Shown here: positions 50,701-63,559 of the stretch, one piece after another
Layout of the letters: the number at the start of each line of letters is the position of its first letter
Position numbering within the stretch: the first letter of the stretch is position 1
From: Diphasiastrum complanatum
Taxonomy: Eukaryota; Streptophyta; Lycopodiopsida; Lycopodiales; Lycopodiaceae
DNA length: 64,000 nucleotides
Reading direction: 5' to 3'
NCBI GenBank assembly: GCA_029204225.1
Contig: CM055097.1
Span: 25,947,039-26,011,038 of the forward strand
The notes under the pieces: model-generated
What the model was told of the DNA's origin: nothing
Databases searched by the model: none
Seen by the model: only the letters and a program-made list of their open reading frames with translations
Position numbers and translations under genes: made by a program

Positions 50701-51389
50701 TCTAGACTTTCTCTAGAAGTTTCTAGAGAGATATATCTCTCGCTTCAACTGCTTTTCAACTCATTTTCAAATGCCTTTCAAAGATGTTTTAGGACAAACG
50801 TGGACCAATGAAAACCTCCGAAACGGTTTTTCTTCACAACAGCCTACATTTTCTCTCTCTCTCTCTCTCAACTTACATAATTGCTATTTTTTGTCCTATA
50901 TTCTAAAATTTTAGCCCTAGCCCTAACCCTAGATAAGACCACATTATTTCATTCCAAAACACATTTTGACAGCATTACATAATCTATTCTAAATTTTTTT
51001 TTTGCAAAATCCCGTCAATATGGCATCAATTTGCATAACATATTGTGATTTCAAAACAAAGTCATATAGCATTCGATCAATTTACATTACATGTGATTCC
51101 AAAACAAAAGTATCATGTGGTTTCAAAACAGCAGTACATATGATGCCAAAATATAATATGCACTAGATAGCACTACATAGCATTCGGATAATGTTCATAG
51201 CATGAAGCGCTTGAGCATTACATAGCATTTGTCTCATATTCGCACTCACTCATGCTATCATACCTTGACTCCACATCATTGTCACTATGTTCAAAGGATT
51301 TCAGCCCACTTGTCTGGTTTACGCACCCTGCATCTTCCAATCGTACAAGTTATCAAATCTTGGAACACAATTTTTAAAATACCGCAAAT
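50701..51389. other. UBA5 upstream region
   Basis: This is AT-rich sequence with a telomere-like run TAGCCCTAGCCCTAACCCTA near 50912 and several TACATAGCATT words. No gene is seen between UBA5 and Copia 3. Confidence 0.5.
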
Positions 51390-51917
51390 TGTTGTAAATT
51401 AAGCCCACAGTTGTTTCCTTGGTGAATGACTAATTTCTATTTCATGGTTCTTCCTGCATGTTTATTGATCATTGATCTAGGGTAAGGTGAAACCAACTTT
51501 GGTTCTACGTCTGCTCATCTGATACCTGCAGGAATCACAAACTTAGATAGCCAATTTATTTGAAGAACGTTTACAACGAGCTTCTGGCTGATCTCCAGCA
51601 AAGGGTAACCAATCCTGTCATAATTTCAAAGTTCAAATGCCAAGTTTAATAACTTGTAGTCATTGAAGACTTGGCCATCTTCAAGGACTTCCACAAAACT
51701 TGCATTTAGAACAAGTCTGCAGAAATACATTACTTTTTCTAAAGTCTGCAGAAATACACTATGTTTTCAACAGCTTCAGAATGCGACACTTGCATAGTTC
51801 AAAAGTTTAACTGTTTTTAACACACCTTCGGCTCTTTGCAAAAAATGTGAAGAGAGAGAAAATTCCAAAGGTCATCTATTTTCATGCGTTAAACTGTTTT
51901 AAAGACAACGGAGTACA
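51390..51917 (+). repeat. Copia 3 5' LTR (U3 part only)
   Basis: It matches 55001-55505 along its length, including TGAATGACTAATTTCTATTT and the GCGAAGAGAGAG hairpin-like segment. It ends abruptly at TTTTAAAGACA, where pol-proximal sequence begins. Confidence 0.88.
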
Positions 51918-51929
51918 CAACTTACAATA

Positions 51930-54900
51930 GAGACCAATTTATCTACCCCGAAGATTCTAGCAACATACGCGTGGAAGGCAAAGGAGCAATGAAGATTAAC
52001 TTCAACAACGATCTGTCTATTTGTATTCCTAACGTCCTTCATGTTCCTCAGTTGTCAAAGAACCTGTTATCAGTCTCTAAGATAACTGATGAGGGCTACA
52101 CTGTTATTTTCTCATCTGAACAGTGTACAATACTCAAGGAAGATACTACTCTGACTACATGCACTAGAGTCAAAAATCTTTACGCACTCTCTAATTCAGT
52201 TGCATTAGCTAGTATCTCTAATGAAAATGTAAACGACAGTGTTGTTCTGTGGCATAGTCGATTTGGACACGTGCACTTTCTTATATGCATTGTAATAATT
52301 TAGTTGATGGTTTGAATTTCCCGTCTTCATTAAATAGAAAATCTTTCTTTTGTGAATCATGCATCTATGGGAAGCACTCTAGAAGCAAGTGTCCTAAATC
52401 ACATTCCATTAAATCAAAGCATGTATTAGATCTTGTACATAGCGATCTCTGTGGTCCAATGCCAACTCCGTCCTTAGGAGATGCAATCTATTTTATCACT
52501 TTCATAGATGATTACTCCATATGGTCTACAGTCATGTTCATTAAGCACAAATCTGAAGCCTTTGAATGCTTCAAGAGATTCAAGGCCATGGCTAAGATGC
52601 AAATGTCTACAAAAGTGAAGGCACTCCGAACTGATGGTGGCGATGAATACATCTCTAACGAGATGTCCGACTACATGGCTGAACATGGTATTAGAAGACA
52701 GTTCACCACTTCCTATTCACCTCAACAGAACGGGATTGCAGAAAAAAAAAAATCGAACTCTTCTCAGCTCAGCCAGATCCATGCTACATCAAGCACACCT
52801 ACCTGCGAAGTTCTGGACAGAAGCTACTGCCACAGCCTGTTACGTCCAGAACAGATCCAGCACCAAAGCCGTCAACAACAACACTCCTTATGAAGATTGG
52901 CATGGGCACAAGCCCAGTGTCAACCATTTAAAAATCTTTGGTTGTATATGTTTTGTTCACATTCTTAAACAGCTTAGGAAGAAGCTAGATCATAGGACAA
53001 ATAAATGTATTTTCATTGGCTATTTAGATGAACATAAAGCTTATAAAGTTTACGATCCATCCACCAATGTAGTATTTGTCTCTAGGGATGTAATATTTCA
53101 AGAACAAACATACTATGACTTTAAACAACCATCGATAAACGATGCTATATCATTTCATCCTATTTTACGTAGCACGGATTCTTCCAACGTTGATGTTCCT
53201 TCTACAGAACCAACAGCTACAGCTACAGAAGCCGAGCAGCCGACAATACCTATCATCAGACCAGACCTAGCTAGCTTGAACAGATCTGAAGAAATCAAGA
53301 AGAAGCATCATCACATCTTGGTCAACCCAACGTCCGTAGATCCTCACGGACTTGGACAGTTCTTGAGAGGTATGCACCTCAATCATTCTGGATTTCATTA
53401 GAAGAACCAAAGAGCCTAGCCAAAGCAATTAAATCCAAGGATGCTGTGAAGTGGCAAGAAGCTATGGAAAGCGAGTATAACTCACTTTTGAGGAATCAGA
53501 CCTGGACGCTGGTCGACTTCCCCACTCACAAGAGAGTTATCGACAAAAAGTGGATCTTCAAGAAGAAGATCAACTCTGATGGTTCCATTGCAAAATGGAA
53601 AGCATGGCTGGTGACTAAAGGATTCACTCAAGTCCAAGGAGTGGATTATCAAAAAAATTTCAGTCCTGTTGTCAAGATGTAGTCAATCAGAACTTTGATT
53701 GCGTTAGCAGGCACAGAAGACCTCAAAATACACCAAATGGATGTCAAGACAACATTTCTCAACGACAACGTCGAAGCGGAGCTGTACACTTTCCAACCGG
53801 AAGGATTCAAAGTCAAAGGCCAAGAGCACAAAGCGTGCAAGTTGCAAAAAGCAATCTATGGTCTGAAACAGGCCGCAAGAGCATGGTTCTATAGAATCAA
53901 CTCTTATCTCATTCAATTAGGATTTGCAAACAATTCAGCTGACTGTAATGTTAATTCAAAGCATAAAGACACCAATTCAGTTCGCATAGCTCTTTATGTA
54001 GATGATGCATTTATTTTGTCTAATGACACTTCTCTTCTGCACACTACTAAGAGTGATCTATCAAAGGAATATGACATAATTGATTTAAGAGCTGTTCATT
54101 CTTTGCTAGAAATTCACATTACTAGAGATAGACTTCAGAAGAAAATCTATCTTAGCCAGCAAGCATATCTAAAAGGCATTTTAGAAAAGTTTTATATGTC
54201 TGATTGCAAACCAATTGATATCCCAATGGATCCAAGTATAGTATTGACTAAACCTTCTTGTGTTGAGACTAATAGTGAAGTACTCGACTTAGCGAAGTAC
54301 CCTTATCATTCACTAATCGGATCTCTAATGTATGCAATGTTGTGTACTAGACCAGATTTAGCATATATTGTTAGCACGTTGAGTCAATTCATGTCTAATC
54401 CTAGGATCTCTCATTGGAAAGCATTGAAGAGAGTGATGAGATATATTCAGGGAAGTTTAGATCATGTCTTATGTTATGATGGAAATTCTATCGACCCACT
54501 CATCCTACAAGGCTACTCCGACTCAGATTGGGGAGGAACAGTCTCTATCAAAAAATCTACTTTCGGGTTCTGTTTCTATCTGGTAGGGGGACCAATTTCG
54601 TGGAACTCAAGGAAGCAAAACTCAGTTGCGCTTTCTTCTACAGAGGCTGAGTACATCGCAGCATGTCAAGCTTCAAAAGAAGCCGTATGGATCAGGTTAT
54701 TACTTCACGACTTACATCAAACTCAGTTTAATGCTACCACCATTCTGTGTGACAACTTGAGCTGTATTTCTTTGTCATTGAATCCCAAATTTCATGGCAA
54801 ATCCAGGCACATAGAAATCCAGTATCATTTCATTTGGAAGAAAGTTTTCTCAGGGCAAGTGATCTTTCAATACTATTCCACAACAGAAATGGTCGCAGAC

Positions 54901-54987
54901 ATCTTCACCAAAGTGCTTCCCAAGATCAAGCACCAAAAATTCTTCAACAAGATGAACCTGACAAAGATACCAAGGCACCAACCGTGA
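51930..54987 (+). pseudogene. Copia 3 pol (pre-integrase, integrase, RT, RNase H)
   Basis: Pre-integrase: NVLHVPQLSKNLLSVSKITD and LWHSRFGHVH. Integrase: LVHSDLCGPMPTPS, RTDGGDEY and YSPQQNGIAEKKK. RT: EYNSLLRNQTWTLVDFPTHK, KKWIFKKKINSDGSIAKWKA, CKLQKAIYGLKQAARAWFYR and IALYVDDAFILSN. RNase H: GYSDSDWGGTVSIKKSTFGF, VALSSTEAEYIAACQASKEA and KSRHIEIQYHFIW. Frameshifts near 52290 and 52750 and stops at 53399 and 53680 break it. The last frame (53695-54987) is long and open. Confidence 0.9.
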
Positions 54988-55000
54988 CCTTAAGGGGGAC

Positions 55001-55960
55001 TGTTGGAAATTAAGCCCACAATTGTCTCCTTGGTGAATGACTAATTTCTATTTCACGATTCTTCCTGCATGTTTATTGATCATTGATCTAGGGTTAGATG
55101 AAACCAACTTTGGTTCTACGTCTGCTCATCTGATACCTGCAGGAATCACAAACTTAGACAGCCAATTTATTTGAAGAACGTCTACAACGGGCTTTCGGCT
55201 GATCTCCAACAAAGGGTAACCAATCCTGTCATAATTTCAAAGTTCAGATGTCAAGCTTAATAACTTGAAGTCATTGAAGACTTGGCCATTTTCAAGAACT
55301 TTCACAAAACTTGCATTTAGAACAAGTCTGCAAAAATACATTACTATTTCAACAGTTTGCAGAAATACACTATGTTTTTAGAAATGCGACACTTGCATAG
55401 TTCAAAAGTTTAACTGTTTTTAATACACCTTCGACTCTTTGCGAAAAACGCGAAGAGAGAGAAAATCCCGAAGGTCATCTATTTTCATGTGTTAAACTGT
55501 TTTAAAGACATCACCGTCTTTTTTAGAGCACTTTCGGCTTCTTGCAAAAAATGCGAAGAGAGAGAAAAATCCCGAAGTTCGTCTAAAATAAACGAGGAAC
55601 GTTCCAACGACGTCCTCATCCGCGTCAACGATGTTGAATTATTGACCGTAAATACTATGTATAGTTGTCATAGAAGCCATATTCCAAGTACAATGACTTT
55701 CCTAATTAGGTGACAAGCATTCAATGTAATTAATACACGGATGAAGTCTATAAATAGATCATCCAAACATAGATTACAGGTTGCTCCGTCCATGAGACAC
55801 ATTATTTGAGCCTCCCAATTACACCGTCATTTTTTGTTGTAATTGCTATTTTGTATTGTGCTTCAGTGTAATATACTAGCAGCTTGTTTTTATCCGTGTA
55901 CAACATAGATGAATGCTTGTTGTGATTGAATGCACTTTCATTGTTGTTTGATCACGCTTC
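55001..55960 (+). repeat. Copia 3 3' LTR
   Basis: It starts TGTTGGAAATTAAGCCCACA and contains the promoter-like TCTATAAATAGATC near 55747. An internal partial duplication of the GCGAAGAGAGAGAAAA segment lies at 55450 and 55550. The 3' end is uncertain. CAAAT before the 5' LTR recurs near 56108, a possible but unproven target duplication. Confidence 0.75.
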
Positions 55961-56921
55961 TTTACTCACTCTGATCAGAACACATACGTTTATGACTCAG
56001 TTTCTGATCAGAAGATGGTTGTCTCTGACGCCTGAGGAACTCGCGTTATCATACTACTGTTCCATTTATTTCAGAACTATACTTCACGTTGAATTTGATT
56101 TCAGTAGTACTAGATACAAATCATCTCTAATCTCTTTGGTGGACTGTGCTCTTGTTTTAGAGTATGAATTAATTTTTAAGATCCTGTTGGGCAATTAGAA
56201 TACTTAAAGCTGTGATTATATTTTTCATAAGCTATCTATTAGACTGTTTTTGCATTTAGCAGCTGATTAGAATGGGAGAGCTGTTTTGCAATATCCCTGC
56301 TCTCTTCTCCGTTCAAGTTCTTCTATCTCCTTTGCCCCATAAAAAATTTGCATCTTTTGGGAAAAAAATTGCCATGACATCGTCCAAAGTGACAAGTCTT
56401 GGTGCTTTCATGGCCTTCCAAACTGCAACAGCCCTGGCTATATCCATGCTTTTTCCCTGAAATGGTGACCCACATAGCTGTTGGATAATACTTACTCGTC
56501 CTTAGCATGGCCAACAAAGCTTGTGGAATGGTTGTACTGACCCTACTTTTCATATGATAAATTGAAAATATGAATGCTCACTCAAATAAATTACCAAGGG
56601 TTAAGCGTTGAGGTTGAGTCTTCAGTGTTTGGATTCGAACTGTTAGACACTTGTTGTGTCTGTGGAGTCTGATAATTTCATTAAGATTTTTGTTGAGACT
56701 CTGTGTGATTTTTATATGAATTTCTTACTCGACATTAAGGTAGTACTGGCTGCCAGTTGTTCAATATGCAAAACCATACAAAGTGTAATAATCTAAATTA
56801 TTCATCTATTCACCATCTATGCGGGAACGATTATATTTTATGCAATTTTAAATTAAGGAAAAATCAGCTACGACATTTGTATAATTAAGGGGAACTCAAC
56901 TACACATGAGAGTTCATCTTT
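55961..56921. other. Unassigned region, possibly the LTR of the next element
   Basis: No coding motif is recognised. Because a primer binding site begins at 56922, the sequence just before it should be the end of a 5' LTR, but no second copy is available to define it. Confidence 0.4.
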
Positions 56922-56936
56922 TGGCGCCGTTGCCGA
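56922..56936 (+). other. tRNA-Asp-type primer binding site
   Basis: TGGCGCCGTTGCCGA complements the 3' end of plant tRNA-Asp and is the primer site used by Athila/Tat-type Gypsy elements. It marks the start of an internal region on the plus strand. Confidence 0.8.
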
Positions 56937-57214
56937 GGATGGTAAATAAAAGTTGGATACTGAAGAAATATCTTGGACGTTAATGAAGATGAATGTTAGG
57001 CGCAGAAAGCAGTACTAGAGCTGAACGATTGGAACGTTATTGAAAAATCCAAGAGGATTTTTTCAAAAACATTCAGGAAACAATTCGGAGTGGTGGATCA
57101 TCTTTCAATTCTTATCAAGAAGCTCAAACATTTTTCGATAATCTTGATAGAGTTATTCCTGATACAGTTATTTCAAATATTCATGAATCGGATCTAGAGC
57201 CACCTTATATGTCG

Positions 57215-58570
57215 TTGGTTTGAATCTATTGCCATTTCAAATAATGACCCAAGGGAGTTGGCTCAATTGGTTAACGCTTGACATCCAAAGTTTCTTTGGT
57301 CTCAAGTTCGAGTCTTCCATTGGAAACCAAGAAGCATTTCAAATAATGAAGGAACAGTTGCGGACAAACTGCAAATATTCTCTATATTGTTGCGGAAGCA
57401 AGCAAGAATTTGGTATAGTCAGATGGACAAAGCTATGATCACAAGTTGGGATAAATTTCAGGAGGCATTTCTTAAGCAATTCTCAGAAATCAGATATTCA
57501 ATACGGGTGCTTGCTCGACTAACTTCTGTATGGAAGAAAGATAAAGAATCTTTGCAAAGATATACTCGGAAAGTTCGAAACCTTATCGGCAAGCTAGTAG
57601 GAGAATATCTAGTAGCCATGCAAATCGAATGGTATATGGGGGTCTACCTTCTAAGATGGATCAATATTGTCGCCAAGGTCGAATGGACTCATTGTCCGAT
57701 GTTATAGAATCTACTGAAAATTTTGAAACATCGACCATCGCAAAAAGAGAAGGGCTATACCCAAGCCGAAGAAGAAGAGTTCAAAGAATGATAACTCTTC
57801 ATCTGAAGATAGTGATACATCTTCCAACTCCGACTCAAGTTCTCAATCTACGTCTTCAAGCTTCAATAGCTCAGAAGATATGAAAATTATTAAAAGAGAG
57901 AAAATTAAAGAGAACTCTAACAAAATTGAGCCTCTGTAGAAATCTAACAAACATATGAAAAAGAAAATTGCAGATTTGACTTATAGAATGCATGAACTTC
58001 AAGTACAAATATCGGAAGTGAAGGAGAAGTGAAGAAAGTGATCTAAAACAAATTAAATTCTATCGTGTACCAAAACCAAAGGCAAATTTTTAGGACATAC
58101 TCATACTTGATTGTCCACATAATCTAGTAGCTTATGTGGAATATAATACGTCTGGAGAGATATTGTATTTGTGCGAAGCCGATGGAGACGAGTCTTGCTC
58201 ATTTATACAAGGCAATTCACCACATATGCAATAGTCAAAACCAAAATTTTCACCTAAAAGATTTGTTCCTATGTAGACTGTGGCACCGATGCAGAAAGTA
58301 GTTTATGCTATACCAAATCAACAACCAAAACAAGTGCTAAGAACCTGTTTTAACTGTGGCACAACAAAACATTACTCACTGGACTGTACAGAATCTAGAA
58401 GACAAATTGGTTATACTCCTTCATGTTCAAACTGTGCAGGAGAAGGACATATCAACATAGAATGTCCAAAGTTACTAAAGTCGAAGATCTTAGTCAAAAT
58501 GGTTCAAACCCCGTCAGCATCAGTGAAGAAAGAACCTATGAATTCACCAAAGGATGGTATTGTTCAATGA
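57215..58570 (+). pseudogene. Retrotransposon gag with two zinc knuckles
   Basis: A gag-like core reads KQARIWYSQMDKAMITSWDK, FQEAFLKQFSEIRYSIRVLA and then KDKESLQRYTRKVRNLIG, with several frame changes. Further on, an open frame (58280-58570) carries two CCHC knuckles, CFNCGTTKHYSLDC and CSNCAGEGHINIEC. The layout fits a Gypsy-type gag, consistent with the primer site upstream. No Gypsy protease or RT follows. Confidence 0.7.
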
Positions 58571-58576
58571 GTTGAA

Positions 58577-59830
58577 ATGACTGAAGAACAAGCCTCGACC
58601 CAACTCAATATGAGTTGGCCAAGTGATTTAGAAGCAAATAAAGTTTCAACTAGAAGTACAATTAGGAAGAACAAATTAAAAGAATTGTCTAATTGGAAGT
58701 CTGGACAAAGGCATGTGAATGGCTGCAATATCATCAATTGCAAATGGATCTTTAAGATCAAGTACAATCTCAATGGAGTGATTGATAGAAGGAAGGCAAG
58801 ACTGGTAGCACGAGGATTCACTCAGATTCCCAACGTTGACTACAGTGAGACTTTCAGTCCAGTAGTCAAGCATTGATCGATTCGAGCCCTTCTATCATAT
58901 GCTGCAGCAGCCGACCTTGAAGTACAACAACTTGATGCTTATTTGAATGGAGTTATAAAAGAAGACATCTACATGATCCAGCCTGAAGGATATATTCTAG
59001 TAGATATGAAGAATCATGTCTGTAAACTCCATAAGACACTGTACGAGTTGAAATAGTCTGCCAGAGCTTGGTTTCAAAGGATCAATACATTCCTCATCCA
59101 ACAAGGTTTCCATCTAAGCACTGCTGATTACAACGTCTATTTCAAGTCAATGCAACAATCCTTCATTATCATCATCTTGTATGTGGATGATACGTTGCTT
59201 TTCAACAACAATACCAATTTGGTTAAGGATGCTAAACAGATGCTGTTTTCTGAGTTCGACATGACTGATCTGGGTGAAGCTCACTTCTATCTGGGCATTC
59301 AAATCCACTGAGACAAAGTGAGACGACTGATTTATATTATTCAACAAAGGTATCTTCACAATGTTATAGATATAATTTGATAAATTGTAAGTTAGCTCAC
59401 TCACCGATGGATCCAAGCCTGCATTTGTCAAGGGACCAATGTCTTCAGACCAAGCATGAAGAGGAGCAGATGAGAAAGTATCCTTATCGACCAATACTTG
59501 GATCTCTCATATACACAATGTCCTGTACAAGACTTGACAGCTCTTTTGTAGTAAGCTCACTCAGCCAATTTATGGCTAATCTTGGCATTACCCATTAGAA
59601 GGCTCTCATAAGAGTCATGAAGTATATTCGAGCTACCATGGGCTAGTGCAACTGCTATGGAGAACTCAACAACAACAATCTTTATCAGCTCAGTGGATAT
59701 TTTGATGCAAGTTGGGGAGGAGATGTAGATAATTGTAAGTCCACATATGGATTTACACTCTTCTTCAACGATGGTCCTATCTCATGGAATAGTCATAAGC
59801 AAACCTTTATCGCTCTTTCATGGCTAAAAA
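58577..59830 (+). pseudogene. Copia 4 RT and RNase H, multiply broken
   Basis: [68 protein letters not shown] and IIILYVDDTLLFN. RNase H: GYFDASWGGDVDNCKSTYGF and PISWNSHKQTFIALS. At least seven in-frame stops occur. It starts partway into RT and ends at the RNase H S(S)TEAEY position. It directly follows the gag region, which is of a different superfamily. Confidence 0.88.
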
Positions 59831-60089
59831 CATGGTTTGGTGGTACAAAAAGAGAACCCATTTTTTATTGTATCTTTTGGTAGTACATTTCACTTTTTGG
59901 GGATTTTATTACTCATAATTGTTTTGAGTCCACATTAAAAATGACATAACTTTTTAGTGGTGATTTCAATTTTAGCGAAGTTTCATGCGTTAGAAAGTGC
60001 TTGATGAGCGCTTTCCAATGATATGTTAGATGACATATTTCCAAGCTAGGGTTAAAAAGTTATGACAAGTCAAAAGATACTCTGCTGGT
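59831..60089. other. Spacer, nothing recognised
   Basis: This AT-rich sequence lies between the Copia 4 fragment and the minus-strand ORF. No motifs are seen. Confidence 0.5.
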
Positions 60090-61082
60090 TCAATAAAGTG
60101 GGCGCTTGGCTCGCCTCTGGTTGATCAGGTAACTCGTCATATCTTCCATAAAGTTGATTTTGCCAATATTTTTCAAGTCCTTATTAGTGTGCATGGACTT
60201 CTGGACGTCGGTGATCCATCGGTGGTCGATCCAGGCTTGAAAATGGGTCATCCAGAGATGGCCCAGGAGGGCGACTCGGTAATACACACGAGCGATTGGC
60301 AGTTTAACTTCTATGCGATCTAAGGCTAATGCCTTATTAGGATAAAAAAATATAGGTGGAAGAAAGTTATCCCACTTGGTCTCTATACCCATGAGATACT
60401 CCAAGTCCCGGACGTAAATTGCTGCCGCGCGGACTGTTGGATCAGGATAATTGAAATATTCATTTGAAAGCTTGATGAGAGTCCTTTGGGCGTCTACAGC
60501 CATTGTCCATCCGTGATATGAGGGAATTTTTGGCCAATTGCAATTGTTTAGTGTGATTTTGTCTAGTGGGATGCTGCAGTCCACCCATTTGGTTCTTCGT
60601 GAGCATGGCAAGAAATGGGCATTTACCCGGAGTTGCTGAGGACTCGTCACATATGCCCTGATGGCCGCAGGGTCATGCTTGAATAGCTGTTGGCGCCACT
60701 CTAGTTGTGGTTGGAGGGCGGGGAGTGCTTGTAGTTCTTGTCCCTTGATGCTTTGCGCTGAAAATAAGATCTGCCAACCGTCTCTTGAAGATTCATGGGG
60801 ATATTTAGATAGGAATTCATTGATCTTCTCCTCCATGGACTTTGGACGTCTGAACGCCCGGCTGACAGATATAGATCGTGAGCCTCATGATGAGGAGGCT
60901 TGATCCTCTCCTTGGCTTTGGCTGGGGCCCGTGTCTTGGCCTTGGCCTTGCGTGTCTGCTCCAATATTTGGGGGCCCTTGGTCTTGTCCACTTGACCCAT
61001 GATCCTGACTGGTTTCCCCTTCTACCTGCTGGCCTTGATCTTGGCTCATGCTTGCCTGTGTAACATCAAAGGAAGGTGGCAT
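60090..61082 (-). pseudogene. Extra ORF downstream of Gypsy integrase, unknown function
   Basis: One frame of about 330 codons is broken only by a TGA near 60887. The first ATG is at 61082. The N-terminal third is rich in Gln, Asp, Gly and Ser (SQDQGQQVEGETSQDHGSSG). The rest is a folded-looking domain with KWVDCSIPLDKITLNNCNWP, YVRDLEYLMGIETKWDNFLP and RVALLGHLWMTHFQAWIDHR. I see no signal peptide, membrane span, zinc motif or protease/RT motif. It lies 1.2 kb downstream of the integrase on the same strand, where some Athila/Tat-type Gypsy elements carry an additional ORF. An unrelated gene is possible. Confidence 0.55.
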
Positions 61083-61094
61083 TGGAATTACCAC

Positions 61095-62270
61095 CGAGGC
61101 TGGCTAAGATTTCTATTCCATAAATTTTTGACAAGCTTTGAGAGCTTGTTTTGCCTGGGCGAGCTCCTGATTTGCGCTGGCCCGTGGTACTTGTCGAATA
61201 TTCAGGGTTTGGCTGTATACCTACAACTGATGTCTGAAAAGATTCATCTCTACTTGAGAGTGTGGCCTTGAATCAGGTGCAGGTTGAGCTAGCTAGGCGA
61301 GTTTTTCCTGTTGTAAATCCTACACCTCCATTTCCAAGCATGTGTTTTCCGTTTCATAGATCTGCAGCTGTGTTTGGAGGGGGGCAAGTCTTTAAGCAGC
61401 TTCTGATTGAAGCTCCTGCAATTTTGTGGAAGCATTCGTCATTGCATATTAGGTGAAATCAACTTTTTCCTATTCAGTTCCATCCAAATTTTTACAGAGA
61501 CCTTCTTCACAAAATTCTAAGACCTCAGAGAAGTCTGCGAGTGTTCAGAAGGTGATTTGCCTACCCTGCGAAGGTTCTGCAAGGATTCGAATAGTTTGCG
61601 AGGGTTCAATCCTCGTAGAAAGTGAATTCTCACACAACTTGCTCTAGTGGTTAAATTTTCAAGATCAAACCATGTAGGCGGGTTAATTTCACTACTCTGA
61701 TTCCATTTATGCCCCTTGTAAAGGTCGGTTTGATGATCTTGATGCTCTGCAAAGGTTGTGAATATTCTGCTCTTTGAAACCCTTGCAGACACTAGAGAAT
61801 GATATTTTTTCTATCAGTAACTCTTGCAAAGATTTTCAAAGATGCATCTGAGTCAGATCTAGTGACTGTTAAAGTTTCAGGGGCTAACTCCCACGAGATC
61901 TCCAAAAATCATGAAAAAAGTGCCCTTTTTGAGTGTTTCTTGACGAGATCTTGAGATTCTTTGATCCTTAACCTCTGCAAACTAGTAATCTATTGCATCC
62001 ATGTTAGATCTGATTGTAGGTAATTCTCTGAAAATTTTGATAGATATTTGGTAACAAATCCATTAGTTTTGGTGAATTTTGCCCTTATTTTGCCACTGTT
62101 TCTTGAGATCGAAGTCTCTGATCTACAAATTGGGGACTTATTGTTGCAACCTAATGATCTGCTTTCTTGTTGATCCTATCTGGATCTGGATCTTGTTGGA
62201 TCTTCTTTGATTTTGTTAGATCTGACTGAATCTTGGTGGATGTAGCTTGATCTGTCTTGATTTCCTAGAT
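61095..62270 (-). other. Region between Gypsy integrase and the extra ORF
   Basis: This T-rich region repeatedly carries GATCTTG / GGATCT words around 62160-62280. No open frame with family signal is seen. It may be an untranslated or spacer region of the Gypsy element. Confidence 0.45.
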
Positions 62271-62299
62271 CTAGGTGTGATGGCCTTGCAGATGAACTT

Positions 62300-63559
62300 T
62301 TCGTAACATGCCATCACCAATCTGGATCTATCTCACTGAGGTGGCCAATACTTATGTAATTGGCTACCGTTGATGCGTGTGTCAAAAGGCGTCCCATCTA
62401 GCTTCTCCAAGTTCATGGCTCCATGATTAAGAATCTCTTTGATCCGATAAGGACCTTCGCTTGTGAAATTTAGTTTCCCTTTGATCGCCTTGGTCTTATA
62501 CATAAGGACTAGATCTCCGGATCAAAGATCTTTCTTTTGCAATCTGCGATCATGCCATGCTTTGCGTCATTCCTTTTCAGCTGCCAATGCATGTATAGCT
62601 AGTAAGCATGTTTCACAGAGCTTATGCAAAGCTTCGTGGCGTAATTGTAGAGATCTGGATTCATCAAGATGTTGCATTGCAGCAATTCTCAATGAAGGGA
62701 CCAAAAACTCTACTGACATTACAACATCCTGACCATAAACCAATTGAAATGGTGTTTGATTGGTGCTCCCCTTATATGCTGTCCTGAATGCCCACAGAGC
62801 AGCATGTAGCTTGTGTTTCCAATCTGATCTGCTAGCTTCAACTATTTTTTTGAGTACGCTACACAAGATCTTATTGGATGACTCTGCTTGCCCATTACCA
62901 CGAGGATAATAAGGTGTACTGGTTCTATGGAACACAAATAATTCCTCCAATAGGACCTTGATGGTCTCATTGATGAAATGACTCCCACGATCGTCGACTA
63001 TCTCCACCGGGCATCTAAAGCGCACAATGATATTTTCATAAAGAAACTTGGCAGTGGTCCTAGCATCAGCTACTCTTACTGCCTTGGCTTCGACCCACTT
63101 GGTGAGGTAGTCCATGGCCACGATTATATATCGGGCTTGGGTACTTCTTGCTGTAGGGTGAATTGGACCAATATAATCCAATCCCCACTTTTCAAATGGT
63201 GCTTGGGCTAAGACCGGGTGTAGAAGGTCATAATTTAATCTCGTTGGTCTCCTTGCCCTTTGGCACACATCGTCGCATTTCCTCAGGTATTCCTCCGTAT
63301 CCTTATGAATCGTTGGCCACCAGCATCCTAATTGTAGAATCTTGCGAACTGTAATGTCGGATGCAAAATGACCTCCACCCATGCCTTCATGTGAGAGCGA
63401 AATAATTCGGATGGCCTCATGAGGAAGAATACATCGCCGAAGGATCCCATCTGGTCCTCTTCGGTACAATTGGTCGACAATCAGCTGATAAGGTCTAGCT
63501 TTCAAGATCAACTTCCGCTGTTCCACCTTTGGTAGTGATTTGTTTGGTTGGCCCCACAT
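62300..63559 (-). pseudogene. Gypsy integrase
   Basis: The zinc-binding part reads HEGMGGGHFASDITVRKILQ and C..VCQRARRP. The core has WGLDYIGPIHPTA (Asp), VDDRGSHFINE (Asp) and YYPRGNGQAESSNKILC (Glu). The frame stops at 62567. After a frameshift the C-terminal segment reads GDLVLMYKTKAIKGKLNF, GPYRIKEIL and QLHKYWPP, with no chromodomain. The core catalytic residues are all present. Confidence 0.9.

Larger units (their letters stand above)
51390..55960 (+). mobile_element. Copia retrotransposon 3 with partial 5' LTR and 3' LTR
   Basis: The 5' LTR begins TGTTGTAAATTAAGCCC at 51390 and is cut near 51917. The internal part starts after the protease, so R-U5, primer site, gag and protease are deleted. 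Pol runs to 54987, followed by TTAAGGGGGAC and the 3' LTR at 55001. By eye the two LTRs differ at about 11 of the first 210 bases, so it is not recent. The right boundary is unresolved (55.9-56.1 kb). Confidence 0.88.

Noticed and set aside
50912..50932. Telomere-like TAGCCCTAGCCCTAACCCTA
   Set aside because: Too short to be an interstitial telomere array. More likely chance or a telo-box-like promoter element.
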